Assembly (NCBI RefSeq): GCF_000716605.1
Contig: NZ_JNXE01000041.1
Coordinates: forward strand, 26,709-90,708
Direction: 5' to 3'
Origin: Streptomyces sp. NRRL F-525
GTDB taxonomy: Bacteria > Actinomycetota > Actinomycetes > Streptomycetales > Streptomycetaceae
DNA length: 64,000 nt
The notes beneath the pieces were generated by a model, which saw only the letters and a program-made list of their open reading frames with translations, did no database searches and was not told the origin of the DNA. Positions within the stretch are counted from its first letter, which is position 1. Every line of letters begins with the position of its first letter. The position numbers and the translations under genes were made by a program. Positions 48,006 to 56,297 of this stretch are shown piece after piece.

Positions 48006-48875
48006 CTATCCGCCGAGTCGCCCGGGTTCCACGCCGAGGGCCGCGCAACTCCCCACCACCAGCTCGTCGAAGGGGACTGGACGAGGCAACACGCCCTGCT
48101 CCAGGGCGTATTGGGCGGCCTGCGCGACCGGTCCGCGCAGCGCCTCGAAGCCGACGGGGTGGAAGTCCACGGGGCTGGTCGGCGGGAGCGCCGCGCGCAT
48201 CGCGTCGTAGGCGGCGCAGAGGGCTGCGGAGTGCGCGCGGGCGGCTGACGCAGTGACCCCGATGATGTGATTGACGGGGGCGAACCCCTTGGTGAGCGCC
48301 CACAGTTGAGCGACGTCGGACGCGTCCGGAATCGCGGTGCGGATGCGGTCGTCGGCCGGGAGTTCGTTGCCCATGATCCCGAAGTCGAGGCGCCCTTCGA
48401 GGAAGTCCGCCTGGAGCCGGGCGCCTTCGGGGGCGCGCTTCACCCAGGCCGGGTCCTCGTGCTCGTCGATGTGGCCGTCCTCGTAGCCGACCCAGTCGAC
48501 GTTGCGCAGGTCGACGCCGTACTGCTCGCTCAGGAAACCGCGCACCCATACGCCGGTGGTCTGGCTCCAGGAGCGGACGCCGACCGTGCTGCCCTCGATG
48601 TCGGCGAGCGTCAAGTCGCCGCAGGTGACCAGGGTTTGGTGCTGGTGGCGGCCGAGGGTGGTGACCGGGAGCAGCACGACGGGCTTCCCGTGGGCGACGG
48701 CCTGGAGCAGCGTGACGACCGCCAGCTCGCAGAGGTCCACGTCCGTGTCGTTGACGAAGCCGCGCGAGGCCTTGTGCACGGGCCGTACGTCGATTCGTTC
48801 GAGGTGCGTCCCGGTGGCGCGGACGGCGGTCTCCGCGGCGGCCGCGAGGTCGTCGCGGCCCAGAACCATCTTCAT
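48006..48875 (-). CDS. 4,5-dihydroxyphthalate decarboxylase-like protein, paralogue 2
   Basis: A 289-residue cytoplasmic paralogue with 'VDLCELAVVTLLQAVAHGKPVVLLPV', 'GRHQHQTLV' and 'VGVRSWSQTTGVWVRGFLSEQYGVD'. It is shorter than paralogue 1. The N-terminal strand of the fold ('LGDYPHT' in paralogue 3) is replaced by 'LGRDDLAAAAETAVRATGTHL'. The ATG overlaps the DUF3500 stop (ATGA), so the two are co-translated. It could be a subunit or a diverged isoenzyme. Confidence 0.8.
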   Translation of the reverse strand: MKMVLGRDDLAAAAETAVRATGTHLERIDVRPVHKASRGFVNDTDVDLCELAVVTLLQAVAHGKPVVLLPVTTLGRHQHQTLVTCGDLTLADIEGSTVGVRSWSQTTGVWVRGFLSEQYGVDLRNVDWVGYEDGHIDEHEDPAWVKRAPEGARLQADFLEGRLDFGIMGNELPADDRIRTAIPDASDVAQLWALTKGFAPVNHIIGVTASAARAHSAALCAAYDAMRAALPPTSPVDFHPVGFEALRGPVAQAAQYALEQGVLPRPVPFDELVVGSCAALGVEPGRLGG

Positions 48876-50032
48876 CCCGTGCTCCTCTTCCGATGGAACC
48901 GCTCGTGGTGCCGGCGCAGCAGGTCGGTCCCGTAGTCGTTGCCGTTCGGGGTGCGGACCACGGTGTGGATGTGTTTGCGCGAGGGCACGTCGTTGTCGAA
49001 CATGACCCCGGCCTGGTGCTCGAACTCGACGAGGATCACCGGGCTGTGGAGGCGGTAGTAGAAGGCGCTGTCCGGTACGCCGTCGCCGATCCAGGCGAAA
49101 CGGGTGTCCGCGAGGTGGGCGGTGACCTCGTCCATCCGGACCCGGGCGTGGCCGTCGGCGGCCCGGTTGACGTAGAGGCCCATGAGTTCCGCCGCGATCG
49201 CACGCTGGCCCAAGGTCAGTTCGCTCAACGGCAGTCCCTGGTGGGCGAGTTGGAAGTTGTCGCGGAAGGCTCCGACGAACAGGTCGGGCGGCAGCTCGTC
49301 CGCGATCACCGCCCGCTCCCGCTGACGGCGCGTCAGAGTGGTGAACAGCTCTTGCCCTACGGCCTCTTCGCGCCGGAAGACGGTCGTCCCGGCGTACTTC
49401 CCGGAAGTGGCGGTCACCGGTTCGGCGCCCAGGAAGGTGGGCGTCAGCACCATCTGGTCGCCGACGAAGACGCAGTTGACGTTGACGTGGTGGCCGTCGA
49501 GCTGCCAGCCCCAGGGGTGGCCGTTCTCGGGCTCGCCGTAGACGCTGAACCAGTACAGCCACTCGTTCAACAGGTCTTCCTCACCGCGGAGTTCGCCGAT
49601 GGTGAGGTTGAGGTGCATCAGTTCGACGACCTGGGTGTAGCCGTAGGCGCTGAGACTGGCGCGGACGACGTCCAGGACGCGGTGCCGTTTCTCGTCGTCG
49701 AAGTCCTCCAGGCAGAGGCCGTGGCGGAGGAAGTACCGTGCCCCGTTGGCCCAGTGACGCCATGTCACATCGTCGATGGGGAATCTGCCCGCGGCCAGTT
49801 GCGTCGGCGAGAGTGCGGCGAGGTAGTCCTCCGCCGCCTGCCGTACCGGGCCGACGTCCACACCGGTGTCGCGCAGAGGGAAGAGGCCCGGGCGTATACC
49901 CTCCGGTGTGGTCACTCCGCGGAAGGGTTCGGCCGCCGCGCGGCGGCGCCAGTCGACCTTCGCGAGGAGGTCCGGTGTCCACTGGTCGGGACGCCGGGTG
50001 GGGGCGCTCGGTCGGTGCCGTAGTCCTGCCAT
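48872..50032 (-). CDS. DUF3500 family protein
   Basis: A 386-residue protein resembling the DUF3500 family. Recognisable stretches are 'PWGWQLDGHHVNVNCVFVGDQMVLTPTFLGAEPV', 'LSPTQLAAGRFPIDD' and the C-terminal 'HIHTVVRTPNGNDYGTDLLRRHHERFH'. Several conserved His/Asp/Glu residues suggest an enzyme, but the activity is not established to my knowledge. It lies between two decarboxylase-like paralogues, 12 bp after one and overlapping the other, so it is probably part of the same catabolic step. Confidence 0.82.
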   Translation of the reverse strand: MAGLRHRPSAPTRRPDQWTPDLLAKVDWRRRAAAEPFRGVTTPEGIRPGLFPLRDTGVDVGPVRQAAEDYLAALSPTQLAAGRFPIDDVTWRHWANGARYFLRHGLCLEDFDDEKRHRVLDVVRASLSAYGYTQVVELMHLNLTIGELRGEEDLLNEWLYWFSVYGEPENGHPWGWQLDGHHVNVNCVFVGDQMVLTPTFLGAEPVTATSGKYAGTTVFRREEAVGQELFTTLTRRQRERAVIADELPPDLFVGAFRDNFQLAHQGLPLSELTLGQRAIAAELMGLYVNRAADGHARVRMDEVTAHLADTRFAWIGDGVPDSAFYYRLHSPVILVEFEHQAGVMFDNDVPSRKHIHTVVRTPNGNDYGTDLLRRHHERFHRKRSTG

Positions 50033-50044
50033 CGGTGCCTCCTC

Positions 50045-50950
50045 TCAGCTTCCTCGGACGAAAGCGGTTTCCTTCTCGATCGCGCCCACGTCCACGAGGG
50101 TGCGCACGAGTTCCTGTTCCAGGGCGTAGCGCCCGGCGATCTCAAGGCAGTTGGCGAGTGGAACGGTCCAACCGGCGGCCACCGCGCGGCCGGCCGTTGA
50201 GTCGTCGCGCTCCCGCGCGGTGGCGGCGATGGCGTCCCGGAGGGAGCGGTACAGGGCGAGTACCGCCTCCGGCTGGGACCGCAGGACGTCGTCGCGGACG
50301 ACCACCACGTGGTTGGCGGGGACGGTGCCGTGCCGGTCGATCCAGGCGAGGCCCGCCGCCTCCGCGTCGGGGATCAGCGGGACCAGGCCCTCGCCCTGTC
50401 CGCCGATCGCGCGCGGGCCGAGCACGGCCGCCTCGACCTCCCCGGCGCGGAGCAGATCGGCTACGCGCCCGGCCTTGGACCGTTCCACGTAGGCCGGTTC
50501 GCGGTACTGGGCGACGTGGGGTTCCTCGGTCGTGACCCAGGTGACGTCGGAGGCCTCGACGCCGTACTCCTCGCGGAGCAGGCCCCGCACCCACAGGCCG
50601 GTGGTCTGGCTGTAGGAGCGCACGCCCACCCGGCGGCCGACGAGTTGGCCGGGGGTGAGGTCGGGGCCGTCCGGGAGGCGGGTCAGGGAGCGGTGGTGGG
50701 TGCCGCCGATCATCACGACCGGGAGCAGCGTGATCGGGACGCCGGCCTCGCGGGCCTGGAGGTAAGTGGCGAGGGCCAACTCGCAGACGTCGTACTCCAG
50801 TTGGCGGACCATGCGGGCGAAGGCCGGATACAGCGGGGCGGCCTCGACGAAGCGGCAGTCGCCGCCCAGGACGGGGGTCTCCCTCAGGCACCGGGTGTGC
50901 GGGTAGTCGCCCAGCAGGACGGTCAGCGGTGTCATCGGTGCCCGCCTCAT
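50045..50950 (-). CDS. 4,5-dihydroxyphthalate decarboxylase-like protein, paralogue 3
   Basis: A 301-residue cytoplasmic member of the same family: 'LGDYPHTRCLR', 'YDVCELALATYLQAREAGVPITLLPV', 'GTHHRSL' and 'VGVRSYSQTTGLWVRGLLREEYGVE'. The ATG at 50950 overlaps the stop of the ThDP-enzyme gene (ATGA). An alternative ATG five codons later (50935) has GAGGCGGG upstream. Paralogues 1-3 are only moderately similar to each other, which points to distinct roles or a hetero-oligomer. Confidence 0.82.
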   Translation of the reverse strand: MRRAPMTPLTVLLGDYPHTRCLRETPVLGGDCRFVEAAPLYPAFARMVRQLEYDVCELALATYLQAREAGVPITLLPVVMIGGTHHRSLTRLPDGPDLTPGQLVGRRVGVRSYSQTTGLWVRGLLREEYGVEASDVTWVTTEEPHVAQYREPAYVERSKAGRVADLLRAGEVEAAVLGPRAIGGQGEGLVPLIPDAEAAGLAWIDRHGTVPANHVVVVRDDVLRSQPEAVLALYRSLRDAIAATARERDDSTAGRAVAAGWTVPLANCLEIAGRYALEQELVRTLVDVGAIEKETAFVRGS

Positions 50951-52599
50951 ACGTCCTCGCCGTACATGAGGCGGCGGTAGGGAACGCTCAGCACCTCGCG
51001 GGTGATGCGGACGTCGATCACGGTGGGGCGGGGCGCGCGCACGAACTCCGCGACGGCGGCGGTCAGTTCGGCCGGGGTGCGGACTGTGGCGCCTCCCCCG
51101 CCGAGGGCCACCGCGACCGGTCCAAGTTCAGGGGTCGGGATGAGGGCGAGGTTCGGATCGAGGCCCTTGGAGCGGGACTTGTGGTACTCGGCGCCGAGTC
51201 CCTCGTCGTTCATGACGACGACGAGGAGCGGGATACCGTACCGGCAGGCTGTCTCGAACTCGGAGAGGTGCATCAGGAAGCTGGCGTCGCCCTCCACCAC
51301 GAATCCGGGGCGCCGTCCCTCGGCAACCAGTCGGCCGATCGCGAGGAGCGGGGCCTGGCCGATGGCGCCGAACATGCCGTAGTTGGAGAGGACTTCGCGG
51401 GAGCGTTGGAACAGCATGGTGCCGAAGTCGACTTGGTGCCCGCTGCCGAGCACCAGGCCCATTTCGCCGGGGAGTTCGTCGTCCAGGATGCGGATCGCCT
51501 GGCGTGGGTCGATGCGGCCCGGTTCGGTGACGTACGACGCCGGAGGTTGGAGCGGTTCGGCGAGGCGGCGCAGGACGTCGTCGGTGTGGAAGCCGTCGAG
51601 GTGGACCGAGCGTTCTTCCAGGGCGCGGCTCAACTCGCCCACGGCGGTGACCGCGTCGGCCTGGATGTAGCAGTCGGCGGCCCTGCCGTTGCCCATCACG
51701 ATGTGCGGGGAGACGTCGATCTGGATGTACTTGGCGTCGGGGAAGAGGTAGCCGTGTTCGATGGTGTAGCTGTTGAGGCTGGCGCCCACCGCGATCACGC
51801 AGTCGGCCTCCTGGAGGAGTTCGGTGGCCGTCCTGCTGCCGAACAGCCCGGCGAGGCCGACGTGGTAACGGGTGCTGTCGCACAGCCAGTTCTTCGCCTG
51901 GAGGGTGGTGGCGAGGAGGGCTCCGGTCCGCTGCTGGAGGGCGAGCACCTCACCGCCGGCGCCCGCGCGGCGCGCCCCGCGTCCGGCGACGATCACCACG
52001 CGCTTGCTCGCCCGGACGATGTCGCAGGCCGCGGCGATCCGGGCCGGGTCGGGCAGCAGACGGGGACTGTCGAGGAGGGCGAGGGAGGGGACGTACTCGT
52101 CGGCGTCCTCCAACTCCCCCTGCTGGACGTCGATCGGGGCGCTCAGCATCACCGGACGTGACTCGGTGCGGGCCTGGTAGAAGGCGCGCTGTACGGCCTC
52201 CTGTGCCTGGGCGGGGCGCGAGAGGTGGACGAAGCCGCACTCGATCGCGGCGGCGAAACGGCGCTGGTCGAGGTACTGCACGGCGCCCTGGTCGCCCCAA
52301 CTCGTCTCGCCGCAAAAGGCGACCAGCGGGGTGCGGGCGCGGTTAGCGACGATCATCGACGTGGCCAGCTGCGAGGTGCCGGGACCGCTGGTCGTCGTAA
52401 CGACCCCTGGGCGGCCGGTGGTTCGGGCCCAGCCGTCGGCCATGCCGAGGCCGGAGCCTTCGTGGCGTACCTCGTAGAGGCGGACGCCGCGCCGGTCCAG
52501 CGCGTTCATCCAGTGCATGTTGGCGTCGCCCATCATGCCGAAGACGTCGCTGGTGCCCTCCTTGACGAACGCCTCGGCGAGGGCTTCGTAGGCCTTCAA
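50947..52599 (-). CDS. thiamine-diphosphate-dependent enzyme (acetolactate synthase/decarboxylase family)
   Basis: A 550-residue three-domain ThDP enzyme. The cofactor-activating Glu47 is in 'EVRHEGSG', a central domain carries 'VVIVAGRGARRAG', and the ThDP/Mg motif is 'EGDASFLMHLSEFETACRYGIPLLVVVMN' (GDA in place of GDG, with the Asn about 28 residues later). It may act as a 2-keto acid decarboxylase, carboligase or synthase. The TTG start overlaps the stop of the LigJ-like gene (TTGA, 52599-52596). Its substrate is probably a 2-oxo acid generated in the pathway. Confidence 0.9.
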   Translation of the reverse strand: MKAYEALAEAFVKEGTSDVFGMMGDANMHWMNALDRRGVRLYEVRHEGSGLGMADGWARTTGRPGVVTTTSGPGTSQLATSMIVANRARTPLVAFCGETSWGDQGAVQYLDQRRFAAAIECGFVHLSRPAQAQEAVQRAFYQARTESRPVMLSAPIDVQQGELEDADEYVPSLALLDSPRLLPDPARIAAACDIVRASKRVVIVAGRGARRAGAGGEVLALQQRTGALLATTLQAKNWLCDSTRYHVGLAGLFGSRTATELLQEADCVIAVGASLNSYTIEHGYLFPDAKYIQIDVSPHIVMGNGRAADCYIQADAVTAVGELSRALEERSVHLDGFHTDDVLRRLAEPLQPPASYVTEPGRIDPRQAIRILDDELPGEMGLVLGSGHQVDFGTMLFQRSREVLSNYGMFGAIGQAPLLAIGRLVAEGRRPGFVVEGDASFLMHLSEFETACRYGIPLLVVVMNDEGLGAEYHKSRSKGLDPNLALIPTPELGPVAVALGGGGATVRTPAELTAAVAEFVRAPRPTVIDVRITREVLSVPYRRLMYGEDV

Positions 52600-53702
52600 T
52601 TCCCGGCCTCCTTAAGGGTGTTGGACGGGACGGACGGGGTGCTTGGCGGGGCAGACAGGGTGCTTGACGGGAGGTTCTTGAGCACGCCCTCCAGGCGGCC
52701 GAACACGCGCAGGGCGTTGCCGCCGTAGATCGCGCGCCGGTCGGTGTCGCTCAGCGTGTCGAGGGAGTCGAGGAGGTATTTCGTGTCGTCGAAGCGGTGG
52801 CCGGTCTCGGGGTCCACGCTGCGGACGGCGCCGATCATCTCCGAGGCGAAGAGGATGTTCTCGGCGGGGATCACGTCGACGAGGAGCTGCATGCCGCGCC
52901 GGTGGTACACGCAGGTGTCGAAGTAGACGTTGCGCAGGACCGCTTCCTCCAGCGGGGGCCGACCCTGGTCCTGCATGACGCCCCGGTAGCGGCCCCAGTG
53001 GTAGGGGACGGCGCCGCCGCCGTGCGGCAGGATCAGTTTCAGGGACGGGAAGTCGGTGAACAGGTCGGACATGCACAGCTGCATGAACACCGCGGTGTCG
53101 CCGTTGAGGTAGTGCGCACAAGTCCCTTGCAGGGCAGGGTTCCTGGACATCGCCACATGGACCATCGCGGGGACGTCGAGTTCGACGAGCTTCTCGTAGA
53201 GCGGGTAGTACACCGGGTCGGTGAGGGGCGGTGCCTGCCAGTAGCCGTCCGAGGGGTCGGGGTTGAGGAGGCAGCCGACGAAGCCCAACTCCTCGACGCA
53301 GCGCTCCAGTTCGGTGACGGAGTTGCACACCGAGGCGGGCAGCGCGTCGCCCGGTGACTGGGGCAGCTGGCACACGCCGACGAACCGGCCCGGGAACAGT
53401 CCGCAGACCCGGGCGATCACGTCGTTGCTGACCCGGGACCAGTCGAGGCTGGTGCGTTCGTCGCCGTAGTGGTGAGCCATCTTGCCGGCGCCCGGGGAGA
53501 ACAGGCCGAGATCCGTGCCGCGTTCCAGCTGGAGCTTCAACTGGCCTTGCTCCACCGCGTTCTTGATCTCGTCGTCGGTGATGTGGAGGTCGTCGCGTGA
53601 CACGCGGGCGCCGGATTCCTCGAAGGCGCGGATCTGCCGTTCGCGCCAACTGCCCAGCGCCGGTGGGGCGGTGGTGAAGTGGCCGTGGCTGTCGATGATC
53701 AC
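52596..53702 (-). CDS. LigJ-like 4-oxalomesaconate hydratase (amidohydrolase family)
   Basis: A 368-residue amidohydrolase whose N-terminus 'IIDSHGHFTTAPPALGSWRERQI' (His6, His8) is the pattern of LigJ-type 4-oxalomesaconate hydratases. Further features are 'VHVAMSRNP', 'LILPHGGGAVPYHWGR' and 'ILFASEMIGAV'. LigJ hydrates 4-oxalomesaconate to 4-carboxy-4-hydroxy-2-oxoadipate in the protocatechuate 4,5-cleavage and gallate routes. The GTG start overlaps the aldolase stop (GTGA). Its C-terminal ~25 residues are Ser/Pro-rich, encoded by a short repeated segment. An ACMSD-type decarboxylase is the alternative. Confidence 0.87.
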   Translation of the reverse strand: MIIDSHGHFTTAPPALGSWRERQIRAFEESGARVSRDDLHITDDEIKNAVEQGQLKLQLERGTDLGLFSPGAGKMAHHYGDERTSLDWSRVSNDVIARVCGLFPGRFVGVCQLPQSPGDALPASVCNSVTELERCVEELGFVGCLLNPDPSDGYWQAPPLTDPVYYPLYEKLVELDVPAMVHVAMSRNPALQGTCAHYLNGDTAVFMQLCMSDLFTDFPSLKLILPHGGGAVPYHWGRYRGVMQDQGRPPLEEAVLRNVYFDTCVYHRRGMQLLVDVIPAENILFASEMIGAVRSVDPETGHRFDDTKYLLDSLDTLSDTDRRAIYGGNALRVFGRLEGVLKNLPSSTLSAPPSTPSVPSNTLKEAGN

Positions 53703-54586
53703 CGAAGGCCCTCCCTTCCGGAGCCGGGGGTACGGCCGGTCAGGGTGCGGCCCAGGTCGAGGCCCGGGTACGAGCGCACGGGCGCCGACATCAGGAACCG
53801 GTAGCCGTCGTCGAGGACTTGCTTGACGTTGTCGGCGGTGACATGCGGATGGCCGACGGCGACTCCGCGCTCCCCGCAGACGTCGAGGACGCGGCGCTTG
53901 CACTCCAGGACGCGCGGATGTTCGTACTCGCGTGGTACGCCCAACTCCTGGCTCAGGTCGCCCTCTCCGATCAGGATCAGGCCGATGCCGGGGACCTGGT
54001 CGAGGATGTCGGGGAGGTTCTCGATGCCGCGTTGGTCCTCGATCATGAGGGCGACGAGGATCTCGCCGTCCGGGTCGAGCGGCCAGACGTCGCTTCTCCT
54101 GTAGTACTCGGCGTTCGTGATGCCCCAGTAGCGGGCCGCCGCGCCCGGACTGTCGCCGCGCAGGCCGGCGGGCTCGTGACGGGGGCCGCCGGGCAGGCTC
54201 GGGTAGCGGCAGGCCGCGACCGCGTTGCGGGCCTCGTCCACGGTGGTGATGTGCGGCCAGACCACCCCGTACGCGCCCAGATCGAGGACCTGTTTGGCGT
54301 GCCACTGCGCCTTCTCGCCGCCGTTGGCCGGGATCCGCACGAGCGGGGTGACGGCGGGCGCGAGGCTGTCGGCGGCATGGATCTGACGACGGTTCAGGAG
54401 GTACTGGAGGCTGTCCCGCAGGGCGGTGACGTCCCAGGGTTTGTGCTCGGTCTCGAAGACCAGGCCGTCGTAGTCGGTGGTGCTGAACTCGACGGCGGAC
54501 GCGGGGTCGGGGGCGGCGAAGGAGGCGAAGGCGTGGCGTCCCGACTCCAGTGCGCCGATCACGTTATTGAGCCTGGGCGGGGTCAT
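53699..54586 (-). CDS. HpcH/HpaI family aldolase
   Basis: A 295-residue class II pyruvate aldolase-like protein (HpcH/citrate lyase barrel). The opening 'DYDGLVFETEHKPWD' and the metal-binding 'MIEDQRGIENL' and 'LIGEGDLSQELG' are recognisable. It is about 40 residues longer than typical HpaI, with an insert around 'GGPRHEPAGLRGDSPG'. Following a LigJ-like hydratase it could cleave 4-carboxy-4-hydroxy-2-oxoadipate to pyruvate and oxaloacetate, a step usually done by LigK-type enzymes. It overlaps the CoxG-like gene by 23 bp. Confidence 0.88.
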   Translation of the reverse strand: MTPPRLNNVIGALESGRHAFASFAAPDPASAVEFSTTDYDGLVFETEHKPWDVTALRDSLQYLLNRRQIHAADSLAPAVTPLVRIPANGGEKAQWHAKQVLDLGAYGVVWPHITTVDEARNAVAACRYPSLPGGPRHEPAGLRGDSPGAAARYWGITNAEYYRRSDVWPLDPDGEILVALMIEDQRGIENLPDILDQVPGIGLILIGEGDLSQELGVPREYEHPRVLECKRRVLDVCGERGVAVGHPHVTADNVKQVLDDGYRFLMSAPVRSYPGLDLGRTLTGRTPGSGREGLR

Positions 54587-55187
54587 TGCCTGCCTCCTTG
54601 GTCGCCGAAGCCGTCGCTGTCGTTGCCGCCGATTCGCTTGCCGCTGAAGCTTTCTGACGTCGGCTCAGGAACCGGGCCCACCAGGCGCGCAGGCGGCCGA
54701 GCAGCCCGGCGGGGTGTGCCGGTGCCTGCGCCTCAGTTCCGGCGCACCGCTGGATCAGCTCCGCCGAGAACTCCCGGGTCATCCGCGAGACCATCGCACC
54801 GGCGCCGGACTCGACCAACGGGGCCAGCCTGCCGTTGAGTTGGACCTCGCCCAGCACGCTCACACGCGCGTCCCCCGGCCCTTCCCCCTCGGTCACCCGG
54901 AACTTGGCGCGGGCGATGAAGCGGGTGCCGCCCTGGCCGTCCTTGCCGCGGGCCGAGAGGCGGCCCTCCCGGTCGGATTCGGTGAGGTCCAGAGCGACTC
55001 TCGCGGCGAAACTCACCTTCATCGCCCCGAACTTGACGACGAGGGTGCCGTCGAAGGAGCCGTCGTCGTGGGCCTCGCCGAGTTCGGCGCCGTTGATGCA
55101 GGCGACGACCTCGGAGGGGTTCGAGACGATCTCCCAGACGCGGTGCGGTGGGCTCGGTACGGCGATCTCTTCAGCGATCGATATCAA
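54564..55187 (-). CDS. CoxG-like SRPBCC protein
   Basis: A 207-residue protein. Residues 1-150 form a CoxG/START-like helix-grip domain ('EIAVPSPPHRVWEIVSNPSEVVACINGAEL' and 'GEVQLNGRLAPLVESGAGAMVSRM'). A C-terminal Arg/Ala/Ser-rich tail follows. CoxG proteins anchor CO dehydrogenase-type enzymes to membranes, but no molybdenum hydroxylase is encoded here, so binding of a hydrophobic intermediate is an open possibility. The start is TTG (55187) behind GAGG. Confidence 0.85.
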   Translation of the reverse strand: MISIAEEIAVPSPPHRVWEIVSNPSEVVACINGAELGEAHDDGSFDGTLVVKFGAMKVSFAARVALDLTESDREGRLSARGKDGQGGTRFIARAKFRVTEGEGPGDARVSVLGEVQLNGRLAPLVESGAGAMVSRMTREFSAELIQRCAGTEAQAPAHPAGLLGRLRAWWARFLSRRQKASAASESAATTATASATKEAGNDPAQAQ

Positions 55188-55271
55188 CGCTGGGCACCTC
55201 GCAGGGCGGGTTGACTAACCGTCAGGTGATGGCGCGCTTCCGAAAGCGCGGCAGAGCGAACGCGGTTGGAC

Positions 55272-56078
55272 CTACGCGCCGGCGTCCGACGTCTGCAACT
55301 GGGACTTGAACAGGCTCCACAGGTCGTTGTAGAGCTCGGAGAACTCACGGGACTCGACGAGGGAGCCGATGCTGCGCGGCCGTTCGAAGGGGACAGGCAG
55401 CACCCGGCGGATGGTGCCGGGCCCGTCGGACATCACGATCACCTCGTCGGCGAGGTAGATCGCCTCGTTGAGGTCGTGCGTCACGAAGACGAGCGTGCCG
55501 CCGCGCTCCCCCTCCCAGAGGTTGAGCAGATCCTGCTGGAGCTTGAGCCGGGTGATGGCGTCCAGCGGTCCGAAGGGTTCGTCCATCAGCACGATGGACG
55601 GGTTGTAGATCAGGGCGCGGGCGATCGCGCAGCGCTTCTGCATGCCGCCGGACAGCTCGCGGGGGTAGTGATCCTCGAAGCCGGTGAGGCCGACGACCTT
55701 CACCCAGTGGGCGATGCGTTCCTCCCGCTCGTCCTTGGGGACCTTGCGGAACTTCAGGGCGAGTCCGATGTTGGCCCGGACACTCAGCCAGGGCAGGAGG
55801 TTGGCTTGCTGAGTGACGTACGCCGCCTCGGAGTTGACGGCGTTCACCGGCTCGCCGTCGAAGTGGACGCGGCCCAGGGTCGGGGCGAGCAGTCCGGCGG
55901 CCAGGTTGAGGATGGTGCTCTTGCCGCAGCCGCTGGGTCCGATGACGGCGACGAACTTGCCTCGCTCGACCTGGAACGACACGTCCTCGATGGCCGGCCG
56001 CCGGCTTCCCGGGAACTGGAGGGTGACGTGGTCGAAGCGGAGGGCTTCGGAATGGGGTGGGCGCTGATTGTTCGACAA
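55272..56078 (-). CDS. ABC transporter ATP-binding protein (SsuB/TauB-type)
   Basis: A 268-residue nitrate/sulfonate/taurine-type ATPase. Walker A is 'GPSGCGKST' (Lys53), the Q-loop follows 'AAYVTQQANLLPW', the signature is 'LSGGMQKRCAIARAL' and Walker B is 'IVLMDEPFGPLD'. The preferred start is TTG at 56078 behind AAGGAG. That codon is inside an operator-like palindrome (56068-56078). An in-frame extension upstream to 56249 crosses the promoter region and is rejected. It is the first gene of the operon and partners the permease encoded at 41732-42601. Confidence 0.9.
   Translation of the reverse strand: MSNNQRPPHSEALRFDHVTLQFPGSRRPAIEDVSFQVERGKFVAVIGPSGCGKSTILNLAAGLLAPTLGRVHFDGEPVNAVNSEAAYVTQQANLLPWLSVRANIGLALKFRKVPKDEREERIAHWVKVVGLTGFEDHYPRELSGGMQKRCAIARALIYNPSIVLMDEPFGPLDAITRLKLQQDLLNLWEGERGGTLVFVTHDLNEAIYLADEVIVMSDGPGTIRRVLPVPFERPRSIGSLVESREFSELYNDLWSLFKSQLQTSDAGA
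56068..56078. promoter_or_regulatory. FCD/GntR-like operator 1, containing the TTG start
   Basis: TTGTTCGACAA, a TTGT-n3-ACAA dyad of the FadR-subfamily pattern. Read on the minus strand its first three bases are the TTG start codon of the ABC ATPase, so a bound regulator would cover the translation start and the start of the operon. Confidence 0.6.
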
Positions 56079-56153
56079 CGTGGTCTCCTTGCCCGGCCTA
56101 CACGTAGGGGTTGGGGGGAGGGTGAACCTGCGCTCGCTTCGGATTGTCCGACA

Positions 56154-56164
56154 AGCGATGCAGC
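56154..56164. promoter_or_regulatory. FCD/GntR-like operator 2
   Basis: TTGTCCGACAA, with perfect arms TTGTC/GACAA around a single C, 86 bp from site 1 centre to centre. It lies in the promoter region of the catabolic operon. The likely ligand protein is the operon-encoded GntR regulator (45312-46025). Confidence 0.65.
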
Positions 56165-56251
56165 GAACGTAACAGCGACGACCCATGGCGGCAAGAAGTG
56201 TGCAGCAAGAACGTGACAGCTCTTCAGGCTCAAGATCCTTGCCGCACATGA

Positions 56252-56262
56252 TTGTTGGACAA
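56252..56262. promoter_or_regulatory. FCD/GntR-like operator 3
   Basis: TTGTTGGACAA within the longer dyad ATTGT-TGG-ACAAT (56251-56263), 98 bp from site 2 and about 35 bp from the 3' end of the convergently placed reading direction of the lactonase gene. It completes a set of three related sites in 195 bp. Confidence 0.6.
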
Positions 56263-56297
56263 TCACGTGCGGCTGGATCTCCGGGTACGACTGGACG

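Noticed and set aside
56079..56249. N-terminal extension of the SsuB-type ATPase to 56249
   Set aside because: The extension is Cys/Arg-rich, runs through two operator-like sites and does not match the family. The TTG at 56078 has a good ribosome-binding site.
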